From positions 1 to 35,950 of the forward strand of contig JAEEKZ010000053.1 of the NCBI GenBank assembly GCA_016288635.1: a stretch of 35,950 nucleotides of DNA, written 5' to 3'. The position numbers were made by a program, and so were the translations under genes. This DNA is from Caryophanales bacterium. Lineage in GTDB: Bacteria > Bacillota_I > Bacilli_A > RF39 > UBA660. Numbering within the stretch: the stretch's first letter is position 1; each line of letters opens with the position of its first letter. Under the pieces are notes generated by a model. That model worked only from the letters and a program-made list of their open reading frames with translations. It did not search any database and was not told where the DNA came from. Positions 1 through 7,340 of this stretch are shown one piece after another.

Positions 1-1341
1 TTGTTCCATAGCCTTTAGATAATCTTCATCTAAGTCCATAGTTTCATCATCGCCTTGAGCCTTTTGCTTTAATTGTTCTTCAAAATTAGCTCTTTGGATT
101 TCAGGATTTACTAACTCAGAATATGCATTACATATTTCTGCCCCAGCTATTATAACCTGGAATACATCAACAACTCTATCATCATCATCATTACGTCTAG
201 CAAGTGGCTTTAAAACAGCGGGGTAGTTCCACATAATTGTTGGTTCAAATATATTTGCTCTAACTAATCTTTTATAACAAAAATCAATTAATTGAGCTAC
301 TGAATTACATTCAGCTAAATCCTCTTTACTAAATTTATGAGCTTCAATAATTTTACTTCTTAATTCTTCTGGATCGTCAATTGATAGAAAATCAAATCCT
401 AATTCTTTAGTCAAAGCTTCAACATAATTAACTCTATTCCATTCTCCGCCTAAATCAATTGTCTTATCACCAACAGTTATTTCTGTTGCTCCTTTTAAGT
501 ATAAAGCAGTTTCTCTCATAAACTTTTTAAAGAATTCAATATTATCTTCAAAGTTCCAGAAAGAAGCATACCATTCAATTTGTGTAAATTCTTGTAAGTG
601 TTGAGGATCCATTCCTTCATTTCTAAAACACTTAGCTACTTCGTATACTCTTTCATAACCAGCAGCGTTACATTCCTTTAAATAACATTCAGGTGCAATT
701 CTTAAATTACAATCAATATCAAGTGCATTATGATGTGTAAAGAATGGCTTTGCACTAGCTCCAGATACTGCAGTTTGAACTATAGGGGTTTCAACTTCTA
801 AGAATTTATTTTCATACATAAAATTTCTTAAGAAATAATAGAACTTACTTCTTCCTAAGAATAATTCTCTTGAATCCTCATTCATAATTAAATCAACATA
901 TCTTTCACGATATTTAATTTCTGTATCTTGTAATCCATGGAATTTTTCAGGAAGAGGTCTTAAAGCTTTACCTAAGAAAGTAAAATCTTCTACTAAAAGT
1001 GATTTTTCACCAGTTTGTGTAGTAATAACTTCACCTTGAGCTCCAATAAAATCTCCTGAATCAAATATAGTTTTCATTTGATTATATTTTTCTTCACCTA
1101 ATACGTCAACTTTAAATTGTAATTGTATAGCGTCTTCAATATTTTTTATTTTGAAAAATGATAATTTACCCATTTTTCTCATAAAGCCAATTCTACCAGC
1201 TATACGTACATTTTTAGTTCCGTCTGGCAATTCTCTAGCTTCAGATATAGTATGAGTTGCATCATACTTATCTGGGTAAGGTCTTTCTACATTCTTTAAT
1301 TTTTCTCTTCTAACTAATTCTTGTTCACTTAGTTCTCTCAT
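1..1341 (-). CDS. lysS: Lysyl-tRNA synthetase, class II (3' end cut by window)
   Basis: Attaches lysine to tRNA-Lys in the cytoplasm. About 447 N-terminal residues are visible; the C-terminus lies beyond the left edge. An OB-fold anticodon-binding domain comes first, with VRIAGRIGFMRKMGKLSFF around residues 35-55. The class II core follows: motif 1 FLEVETPIV, then GASAKPFFTHHNALD, then motif 2 FRNEGMD. The stretch after motif 2 (PQHLQEFTQIEWY) departs from the more usual NPEFTMLE pattern of LysS, and the motif-3 side reads EICNAYSELVNP. The ATG at 1341 has an AGGTGAT ribosome site five bases upstream. A single extended -10 sits about 17 nt before the start, so the leader is very short. It lies downstream of rpsD on the same strand but is separated from it by a terminator. 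The identity is firm; the divergent motif suggests a variant subfamily. Confidence 0.93.
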   Translation of the reverse strand, partial: MRELSEQELVRREKLKNVERPYPDKYDATHTISEARELPDGTKNVRIAGRIGFMRKMGKLSFFKIKNIEDAIQLQFKVDVLGEEKYNQMKTIFDSGDFIGAQGEVITTQTGEKSLLVEDFTFLGKALRPLPEKFHGLQDTEIKYRERYVDLIMNEDSRELFLGRSKFYYFLRNFMYENKFLEVETPIVQTAVSGASAKPFFTHHNALDIDCNLRIAPECYLKECNAAGYERVYEVAKCFRNEGMDPQHLQEFTQIEWYASFWNFEDNIEFFKKFMRETALYLKGATEITVGDKTIDLGGEWNRVNYVEALTKELGFDFLSIDDPEELRSKIIEAHKFSKEDLAECNSVAQLIDFCYKRLVRANIFEPTIMWNYPAVLKPLARRNDDDDRVVDVFQVIIAGAEICNAYSELVNPEIQRANFEEQLKQKAQGDDETMDLDEDYLKAMEQ

Positions 1342-1357
1342 AAAATCACCTAGAAGT

Positions 1358-1366
1358 ATAATACCA
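1358..1366 (-). promoter_or_regulatory. Extended -10 promoter of lysS
   Basis: The minus strand reads TGGTATTAT, an extended -10, about 17 nt before the lysS ATG. No good -35 is visible (TTCTTT at 17 bp). It lies just after the rpsD terminator, as expected for an independent lysS unit. Confidence 0.55.
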
Positions 1367-1399
1367 TAATAATTGTAAAAAAAGAATAAAATATGCATA

Positions 1400-1429
1400 A
1401 AAAAAGCATTCTTAATAACTTAAGAATGC
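1400..1429 (-). terminator. Intrinsic terminator of rpsD
   Basis: A perfect 10-bp stem (GCATTCTTAA at 1406-1415 with TTAAGAATGC at 1420-1429) has a 4-nt loop. On the minus strand a run of U follows, read from the A-run at 1400-1405. It starts 8 nt after the rpsD stop. Confidence 0.85.
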
Positions 1430-1437
1430 CTAATCTA

Positions 1438-2040
1438 CTATCTATTGTAGAATTCAACGATAAGTTGTTCATTAATTTCTGGATTAAGTTCACTTCTTTC
1501 AGGAAGTCTAACGAATTTACCAGTTAATTTTTTCTTATCCATATCAATCCAAGCAGGATTAGATACTGTTGCTTCAATAGCATCAAGAATTGCTGGATGG
1601 TTAAGTGAGTTTTCTTTTACTGAAACTACGTCACCAACTTTTAAAGTATATGATGGAATATTAACTTTATTTCCATTTACTAGAATATGTCCGTGGTTAA
1701 CAATTTGTCTTGCACTTCTTCTTGTTCTAGCCATTCCCATACGATATACCATGTTATCTAATCTAGATTCTAATAACATAAGTAAGTTTTCACCAGCGAT
1801 ACCCTTCATACTAGAAGCTTTATCAAATACTTTTCTGAATTGTTTTTCAGTTAATCCATAAAGAATTCTAACTTTTTGTTTTTCTTGTAATTGGATTCCG
1901 TATTCGTTTAATTTTCTTTTTCTATCATTTCCATGTTGTCCTGGAGCGTAAGGTCTTCTTGCAAGATCTTTTCCATTCTCTAATGTAGAAAATTCTAATC
2001 TTCTTGATTTCTTATATGCAGGTCCTGTATATCTAGCCAT
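1438..2040 (-). CDS. rpsD: 30S ribosomal protein S4
   Basis: Primary 16S rRNA-binding protein that nucleates small-subunit assembly; in many bacteria it also represses its own mRNA. The 200-residue length is normal. The N-terminus [14 protein letters not shown] and the segment [11 protein letters not shown] are typical of the zinc-free S4 form of Firmicutes. An S4 RNA-binding domain follows, with [34 protein letters not shown] at roughly residues 89-123. The ATG at 2040 is preceded by AAAGGAG. The gene is monocistronic: it has its own consensus promoter about 150 nt upstream and a strong terminator just after the stop. The long leader hints at translational or transcriptional feedback. Identity is essentially certain. 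Confidence 0.98.
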   Translation of the reverse strand: MARYTGPAYKKSRRLEFSTLENGKDLARRPYAPGQHGNDRKRKLNEYGIQLQEKQKVRILYGLTEKQFRKVFDKASSMKGIAGENLLMLLESRLDNMVYRMGMARTRRSARQIVNHGHILVNGNKVNIPSYTLKVGDVVSVKENSLNHPAILDAIEATVSNPAWIDMDKKKLTGKFVRLPERSELNPEINEQLIVEFYNR

Positions 2041-2191
2041 ATTTTTATTCTCCTTTCGTAATATTACAAAATAACGTCTTTGTCTTAACTTTGCTTTAGG
2101 GAGTATAACTTAATTTCTTTAGGGCAGTCCTAAATACTTTATATTTAATATACACATTAAAGCAAGTTAAAAACACTGCCAATTAAAATGC
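2041..2191 (-). promoter_or_regulatory. Long rpsD 5' leader, possible S4 autoregulatory RNA
   Basis: About 150 nt separate the predicted transcription start (~2191) from the rpsD ATG, in a window where most leaders are 10-30 nt. Reading the minus strand, short complementary segments are visible, such as TTTAGG near 2144 with CCTAAA a few bases later, and CCTAAAG nearer the gene that could pair alternatively. rpsD leaders in Firmicutes are known to bind S4. I cannot match this one to a family by eye, so the regulatory role is inferred from length and context. Confidence 0.4.
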
Positions 2192-2197
2192 AAGACT

Positions 2198-2225
2198 ATT
2201 ATATCAAAAAAGAGCCTATTGTCAA
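2198..2225 (-). promoter_or_regulatory. Promoter of rpsD
   Basis: The minus strand shows TTGACA (2220-2225), a 16-bp spacer and TATAAT (2198-2203), with an extended TGA immediately before the -10. This is close to a perfect sigma-A promoter, consistent with strong ribosomal-protein expression. Confidence 0.85.
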
Positions 2226-2280
2226 ACAATTTTAAGCGTATTTTACAAAGAAATCTAGAGTATTATTTTATTAATTAGTA

Positions 2281-2289
2281 TGATATAAT
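2281..2289 (+). promoter_or_regulatory. Extended -10 promoter before the 2306 gene
   Basis: TGATATAAT is a perfect extended -10. The predicted start of transcription (~2296) leaves only about 10 nt before the ATG at 2306. No recognisable -35 is present. Confidence 0.65.
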
Positions 2290-2305
2290 TAACCAAGTGA
2301 TAAGT

Positions 2306-2641
2306 ATGAAAGATTATGTATATAAATATATTGATGAAATTGATAAAAAACTAGAAAAAAAAGAAATAACAAAAGAAGATATTGACGAGCATTTAATTAA
2401 AATTCAATTCTTTCAACACGAAAGATTAATTCACTTACTAGTAACATTATTTTATGCAATTTACACGATTGCTTTTGGTGTATTAATGTGTATTAGTTGG
2501 TTATTCGCAATAATATTTTTAATATTAATGATTGTTTTATTGTTCTACATCGTACATTATTTTAGATTAGAAAATAAAACTCAATATATGTATATACAAT
2601 ATGATAGGATGAAGGAATATGATAAAAGCAGAAAACATTAG
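2306..2641 (+). CDS. Small two-helix membrane protein, ABC operon leader gene
   Basis: Not recognised as a named family. The protein (111 residues from ATG 2306) starts with a charged, Lys/Glu-rich helical segment (about residues 1-40). Two closely spaced hydrophobic segments follow (about 43-85), then a short charged tail, so it should be an integral membrane protein with both ends in the cytoplasm. A longer reading begins at GTG 2297. I prefer ATG 2306 because AAGTGAT lies just upstream and the predicted mRNA start almost coincides with the GTG. Its end overlaps the start of the ABC ATPase gene by about 23 nt, implying translational coupling. It may be an accessory subunit or regulator of that transporter; this is inferred from position only. 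Confidence 0.75.
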   Translation: MKDYVYKYIDEIDKKLEKKEITKEDIDEHLIKIQFFQHERLIHLLVTLFYAIYTIAFGVLMCISWLFAIIFLILMIVLLFYIVHYFRLENKTQYMYIQYDRMKEYDKSRKH

Positions 2642-3374
2642 GAAAAAATTTATAAAGAAAGATTCTCACAATAAAAAAATAGAATTTTATGCTGATGATG
2701 GAATATCATTTAAGGCAAAAGAGGGAACAATATTAGGTATATTAGGTCCTAATGGGGCAGGTAAAACGACATTACTTAGAATACTTGCTGGTATTATGGA
2801 CCCAACTGAAGGCACAGTAGAAATAGATGGTATGAATTACAAAAATAATGCTATCGAAATTAAAAAAGAAATAGCTTTCTTATCCGGTAATACAAAAATA
2901 TATAAAGATATATCTCCAGTAGAGTTATTAACTATGTGTGGAGAATACTATGGATTAGATAAAGAAACTCTAAGAAAAAGAATAAATGCTATTGTAAAGA
3001 AATTAGGTATGGAAGAATTCAAAAATCAAAGAATTGAAAATCTCTCAACAGGCCAATTACAACGTACTAATTTAGCAAGATGTTTAATTCATGATCCAAA
3101 AATATATATATTGGATGAAGCAACAAGTGGATTGGATATAATCTCAAGCAAAATAATTCTAGATTTTATTCTTGAAGAAAAGAAAAAAGGCAAAATAGTT
3201 TTATATTCAACTCACTATATGGAAGAAGCAGAAAATATCTGTGATGAAGTATTATTAATTCATAAAGGAAAAGTAATAACCACAGGTACTCCAGAAGAAG
3301 TAAATAAAAAAGGAAAAGCAGGAAACTTAAGAGATGCCTTCTTTAACTTATTGGAGGATAAATATGAAAATTAG
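2619..3374 (+). CDS. ABC transporter ATP-binding protein, NatA/ABC-2 type
   Basis: ATPase subunit of a two-gene ABC-2 exporter. All catalytic motifs are intact in 251 residues: Walker A GPNGAGKT (43-50), signature LSTGQ (142-146), Walker B IYILDE (162-167) with the following D-loop SGLD, and the switch histidine in STHYMEE (H199). At the usual Q-loop position the sequence reads FLSGNTKIY without glutamine, a variation I associate with NatA-like sodium or drug exporters. The gene overlaps both neighbours: its 5' end lies in the small membrane protein gene and its 3' end in the permease gene. The substrate cannot be read from sequence; Na+ or a peptide/antibiotic are family-level possibilities. 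Confidence 0.92.
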   Translation: MIKAENIRKKFIKKDSHNKKIEFYADDGISFKAKEGTILGILGPNGAGKTTLLRILAGIMDPTEGTVEIDGMNYKNNAIEIKKEIAFLSGNTKIYKDISPVELLTMCGEYYGLDKETLRKRINAIVKKLGMEEFKNQRIENLSTGQLQRTNLARCLIHDPKIYILDEATSGLDIISSKIILDFILEEKKKGKIVLYSTHYMEEAENICDEVLLIHKGKVITTGTPEEVNKKGKAGNLRDAFFNLLEDKYEN

Positions 3375-4500
3375 AAACATATTAATTACAATAAAAAAAG
3401 AATTAAGATCAATTTTTAGAGATAAAAAAACATTTATTAGATTATTAATCTTACCATTATCAATTCCTCTTATGGTAGCTTTATATAGTTATATTTATAG
3501 TTTGGATACAGCAGATTACTCAATTGGTGTAAATTATCAAATGACCGAAATTGAGCAATCAATTGTCGACAGTTTAAATCTAGATATTAAAAAATATAAT
3601 TCTCTAGAGGAAATGAAAGAAGCATACGATAACGAAGAGATATCTGTTTATGTCGATTTGAAAGATAATAAATACACAATATATGCTGATAGTGGTTCAT
3701 CATCAGGAGTAGTAGCATCCTCAATTGTAACAACGTATTTGGATGCTTACAAAACAACGCTGGCTGATCAATATTTTGAGAGTATGGGGGCAGATCTAGA
3801 TTATGCATATTCCCAAGTAAATTACGAGATGGTAGATGTTGGGGGAAATAACTATTTCTTAGTATTGTTATTCTCAGTATGCTTCTCATACATAACAATG
3901 GCTATTGTTACCTCAACAAGCAATATGGCAATAAGCGCTACAGCACAGGAAAAAGAATCTGGAACACTAGAAACATTATTAACATTCCCAATTAAAACTA
4001 GTGAACTTGTAACAGGTAAATATATTGCCGGAGTACTAATGGGAATTTTATCAGGATTCATCGGTTTAGCATTAACAGTAATAAGTTTAAATGTCGCAAC
4101 AGGTACTTCAGAAGTATTTGATGCTTTAAACTTCAGTTTATCTCTTAGTAACATATTATTAAGTGTAATAATTGTTATATCAGCATCAATCTTTATTGGC
4201 GGTTTAGCTATTGCATTAACAAGCTCATCTAAATCATTTAAAGAAGCACAAAGTTCAACAAACTATTTGACATTTATAACTATGATTCCAATGTTCACAT
4301 CAATATTAAATGTTAACTTAACACATAAATTTTATTTAATACCAATAGCAAACTATACTCAAATACTAATGGATATCTTCTCAAACGTACAAGATATGAT
4401 GAATATATTTATTGTATTTGGATCTACAATTATTTACACAGTAGTTATCATTTACATGATAGTAAAACTATACAAATCAGAAAAGATATTATTTGGTTAA
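3364..4500 (+). CDS. ABC-2 type transporter permease (NatB-like)
   Basis: Membrane partner of the preceding ATPase. The layout is typical of ABC-2/NatB permeases. One N-terminal transmembrane helix (about residues 20-40) is followed by a large extracytoplasmic domain (about 45-150) and then five or six helices to the C-terminus. A cytoplasmic coupling segment EKESGTLETLLTFPIKTSELVTGK lies after the second helix and is the hallmark of the family. I start it at ATG 3364, which has GGAGGA nine bases upstream and overlaps the last codons of the ATPase gene, not at the upstream in-frame ATG 3334. The stop codon lies inside the terminator hairpin, ending the unit. Confidence 0.9.
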   Translation: MKIRNILITIKKELRSIFRDKKTFIRLLILPLSIPLMVALYSYIYSLDTADYSIGVNYQMTEIEQSIVDSLNLDIKKYNSLEEMKEAYDNEEISVYVDLKDNKYTIYADSGSSSGVVASSIVTTYLDAYKTTLADQYFESMGADLDYAYSQVNYEMVDVGGNNYFLVLLFSVCFSYITMAIVTSTSNMAISATAQEKESGTLETLLTFPIKTSELVTGKYIAGVLMGILSGFIGLALTVISLNVATGTSEVFDALNFSLSLSNILLSVIIVISASIFIGGLAIALTSSSKSFKEAQSSTNYLTFITMIPMFTSILNVNLTHKFYLIPIANYTQILMDIFSNVQDMMNIFIVFGSTIIYTVVIIYMIVKLYKSEKILFG

Positions 4501-4513
4501 TATCTTTTTTTTT
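4484..4513 (+). terminator. Intrinsic terminator of the ABC unit, overlapping the stop codon
   Basis: AGATATTA (4484-4491) pairs with TAATATCT (4498-4505) and is followed by eight T. The TAA stop (4498-4500) is part of the right arm. Confidence 0.85.
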
Positions 4514-4592
4514 ACTCTAAAACATGTTAATATTGAATTGAAAGATAAGAGGGTTTTGGTGTTTTTTATTTGACTATTTTTATGGAGGAAAG

Positions 4593-6713
4593 ATGAATAC
4601 AGAATTAATTAAAAAAGTAAGTATAGAGTTAAATATAAATGAGAAAGATGTTGAAGCAACATTAAAACTATTAAGTGAAGGTAATACAGTTCCTTTTATA
4701 GCTCGTTATCGTAAAGAAGCTACGCATGGACTAGATGAAACTCAAATAAGAGAAATATCAGAAAGATATGAATATGTTGTTAATCTAGAAAAAAAGAAAG
4801 AAGATTATATTAGATTAATTGATGAAAAAGGACTTCTAACTGATGAAATAAGAAATAATATTAATAATGCAACTAAGTTAGTTGAATTAGAAGATATTTA
4901 TAGACCATTTAAAGAAAAGAAAAAGACTAAAGCAACAGATGCAATCAATAATGGCTTAGAACCACTTGCTAAGATGATTATGAGTTTTCCTACCAAAGGA
5001 ACTATCGAAGAATTAGCAACTAAATTTATAAATGACAAAGTTAAGAATACTGAAGAGGCAATTCAAGGCGCAAAATACATTATTGCGGAATGGATTAGTG
5101 ATAACGCTTATTATAGAAAATATATAAGATCATATTTATTCAATAATGCAAAAATTGTTTCTAAGTTAAAAAAAGATGCAGTAGACGAAAAGAAAGTATA
5201 TGAGATGTATTATAACTTTAGTGAAGAATTAAAATATATTAAATCTCATAGAGTACTTGCAATTAATAGAGCTGAAAAAGAAAAAGTTATAACTGTATCA
5301 TTAGAATATGCTAAAACAAAGTTGATAGATAATTTAAAGGATAAAATAATTAAAAATAAAGATTCATATGTAGTAGATATTGTTAGCGATGCTATCGAAG
5401 ATTCTTATAAAAGATTAATATATCCATCTGTTGAAAGGGAAATAAGAAGTGAATTAACTGAAAAAGCAGAAGTTGTGGCAATAAAAAACTTTAGTGACAA
5501 CTTAAAGAATTTATTAATGCAGCCTCCAATTAGGGAAAAAGTTGTACTAGCTTTAGACCCTGCGTATAGAACTGGATGTAAATTAGCTGTATTAGATAAA
5601 AATGGAATGGTTCTAGATATATCTGTTATATACCCACATGAGCCAGTTAACAAATACGAAGAAGCAAAAAGAATAGTTATTGATTTAATTAATAAATATA
5701 ATGTTGATATTGTATCAATCGGTAATGGTACAGCCTCACGCGAATCAGAAGCCTTTATCGCAGATGTTATCAAATCATTAAACAGAAAAGTGGAATACAT
5801 ATTAGTAAGTGAGGCAGGAGCTTCAGTATATTCTGCATCTAAACTTGCTATATCAGAATTTCCTGATTATCATGTTGAGCAAAGAAGTGCAGTATCAATT
5901 GGAAGACGCTTGCAAGACCCTCTTGCAGAGTTGGTTAAAATAGATCCAGAATCAATTGGTGTTGGATTATATCAACATGATGTAACAGCAAAGAACTTAA
6001 AAGAATCATTAGATTTTACAGTCTTAAGCTGTGTAAACCTAGTTGGAGTAGATGTTAATACTGCATCAATTTCCTTATTTAAATACGTATCAGGAATGAC
6101 TCAAAAGATGGCCGAAAAACTAGTTGATTATAGAGAAAAAGTTAAGAAAATAATGTCTAGAGAAGAACTTAAAAAGATATTAACACCAAAGGTATATGAA
6201 CAATCAATTGGTTTCTTAAGAATTAATGGGGGAGTTAATCCCTTAGATGAAACATCAATTCATCCAGAGAGTTATTCTATTGCAGAAAAGATATTAAAAG
6301 ATGCCAATATTGATCCTAAAGAATTGGGAAAAGATGAAATTATGACTATGAAGTTTAAGAATAATTATGACATTGATGAATATACTTTTGCAGACATAAT
6401 TAGTTCAATTAAACAACCACATCGTGATCCTAGAGATGAATTAGCTAAACCTTTATTAAAGAGTGATATAACTCATATCGAAGATTTACACGTTGGCGAT
6501 AAATTACAAGGAACTGTAAGAAATGTAGTTGACTTTGGTGCCTTCGTAGATATCGGTATAAAGTCAGATGGTTTAATTCATATTTCAAAAATAACAAAAG
6601 ACTATATAAAGCATCCTAGTGAAGTATTATCAGTTGGTGATATTGTAGATGTTTATGTTGAAAAAATAGACTTAGAAAAAGGCAAAGTTTCCTTGACAAT
6701 GCTAGAAGATTAA
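4593..6713 (+). CDS. tex: Tex family RNA-binding protein
   Basis: Tex is a conserved cytoplasmic nucleic-acid-binding protein, related to eukaryotic Spt6, that influences transcription and RNA turnover. The 706-residue protein has the full family order. A helical Tex N-domain includes TVPFIARYRKEATHGLDE near residues 32-50. A YqgF/RNase H-like domain contains VVLALDPAYRTGCKLAVLDKNG near 314-335. The helix-hairpin-helix region contains VNTASISLFKYVSGM near 488-505. The C-terminal S1 domain begins with GDKLQGTVRNVVDFGAFVDIG near 636-656. ATG 4593 follows GGAGGAAAG. No strong promoter is visible; TGTTAATAT near 4525 is a weak extended -10 candidate. The next gene follows after 27 nt without a terminator, so the two are probably co-transcribed. 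Confidence 0.97.
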   Translation: MNTELIKKVSIELNINEKDVEATLKLLSEGNTVPFIARYRKEATHGLDETQIREISERYEYVVNLEKKKEDYIRLIDEKGLLTDEIRNNINNATKLVELEDIYRPFKEKKKTKATDAINNGLEPLAKMIMSFPTKGTIEELATKFINDKVKNTEEAIQGAKYIIAEWISDNAYYRKYIRSYLFNNAKIVSKLKKDAVDEKKVYEMYYNFSEELKYIKSHRVLAINRAEKEKVITVSLEYAKTKLIDNLKDKIIKNKDSYVVDIVSDAIEDSYKRLIYPSVEREIRSELTEKAEVVAIKNFSDNLKNLLMQPPIREKVVLALDPAYRTGCKLAVLDKNGMVLDISVIYPHEPVNKYEEAKRIVIDLINKYNVDIVSIGNGTASRESEAFIADVIKSLNRKVEYILVSEAGASVYSASKLAISEFPDYHVEQRSAVSIGRRLQDPLAELVKIDPESIGVGLYQHDVTAKNLKESLDFTVLSCVNLVGVDVNTASISLFKYVSGMTQKMAEKLVDYREKVKKIMSREELKKILTPKVYEQSIGFLRINGGVNPLDETSIHPESYSIAEKILKDANIDPKELGKDEIMTMKFKNNYDIDEYTFADIISSIKQPHRDPRDELAKPLLKSDITHIEDLHVGDKLQGTVRNVVDFGAFVDIGIKSDGLIHISKITKDYIKHPSEVLSVGDIVDVYVEKIDLEKGKVSLTMLED

Positions 6714-6740
6714 GTGATAATTTAATTAGGAGGTTTTCTT

Positions 6741-7271
6741 ATGAAAAAAGGCGAAATAATTTCAATAGTTTTAAGCAGTATTACTTTATTAATGGTAATC
6801 ATAATGTTTATTGTTATGATAGTAAGAACAAAGAAAGAAGTAAATACATATGATGTTTCCGCATTCCATGAAGCATCAGTTGATAGCTTACTAAGCAGAA
6901 TAGAAAATAAAGATACATTTATTCTATATATAGGTAGACCAAAATGCTCTGTATGTGAACAAATACTTCCAACATTGAAACAAGCTCAAGTAGAGTTTGG
7001 CTATATGACAGAATATATGGATATTGCAACAGTTGATAGAAATGCTGAAAATTGGGAAAAACTAGCAAAAGCGTTTGATTTAGAAACAACAGCATCAGTA
7101 ACTGAAAAAGAATCTGATAAAGTTGAAACTAATACATATGGATATTTCATAACTCAATATGGCTTTACACCAACAGTAATGTTGTTCAAAGATGGCAAGC
7201 AAGTTGCCGGTTTTGTAGGCAATAAATCTTTAAAACAATTCAGTGAATGGTTCACTAAGAATGCTAAATAA
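6741..7271 (+). CDS. Membrane-anchored thioredoxin-fold protein
   Basis: Predicted thiol-disulfide protein tethered to the outer face of the membrane. One hydrophobic helix (about residues 7-29) is followed by positive residues RTKK and then a thioredoxin-like domain. The redox motif is CSVC (C69, C72) in the context GRPKCSVCEQ. The cis-proline expected opposite it is P144 in GFTPTVMLFKDGK. The charges after the helix leave topology slightly uncertain: positive-inside would favour the domain being cytoplasmic. In families such as bacteriocin-type thioredoxins, similar domains assist folding or secretion. It sits 27 nt after tex behind a strong AGGAGG site and ahead of ftsA, from which a terminator separates it. 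The partner protein is unknown. Confidence 0.82.
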   Translation: MKKGEIISIVLSSITLLMVIIMFIVMIVRTKKEVNTYDVSAFHEASVDSLLSRIENKDTFILYIGRPKCSVCEQILPTLKQAQVEFGYMTEYMDIATVDRNAENWEKLAKAFDLETTASVTEKESDKVETNTYGYFITQYGFTPTVMLFKDGKQVAGFVGNKSLKQFSEWFTKNAK

Positions 7272-7305
7272 ATACAGCCAAATTAATTGACTGTATTTTT
7301 TTTTT
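7270..7305 (+). terminator. Terminator after the thioredoxin-like gene, enclosing the ftsA -35 box
   Basis: AATACAG (7271-7277) pairs with CTGTATT (7291-7297), followed by a long T-run to 7305. The stop codon is at 7269-7271. The loop and right arm contain TTGACT, the -35 of the ftsA promoter. Confidence 0.75.
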
Positions 7306-7315
7306 AAGATATAAT
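7287..7315 (+). promoter_or_regulatory. Promoter of ftsA-ftsZ
   Basis: TTGACT (7287-7292), 17 bp, TATAAT (7310-7315). The spacer consists largely of the U-tract of the preceding terminator. Transcription should begin near 7322, about 19 nt before the chosen ftsA ATG. Confidence 0.82.
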
Positions 7316-7340
7316 TATTTTGAAAATTGGAAGTGAATAT

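Noticed and set aside
3587-4154. Two minus-strand ORFs opposite the ABC permease
   Set aside because: They are shadows of the permease frame with no ribosome sites and biased composition.
4569-4592. TTGACT before tex as a promoter -35
   Set aside because: Only about 17 nt separate it from the ATG, leaving no room for a -10 and leader.
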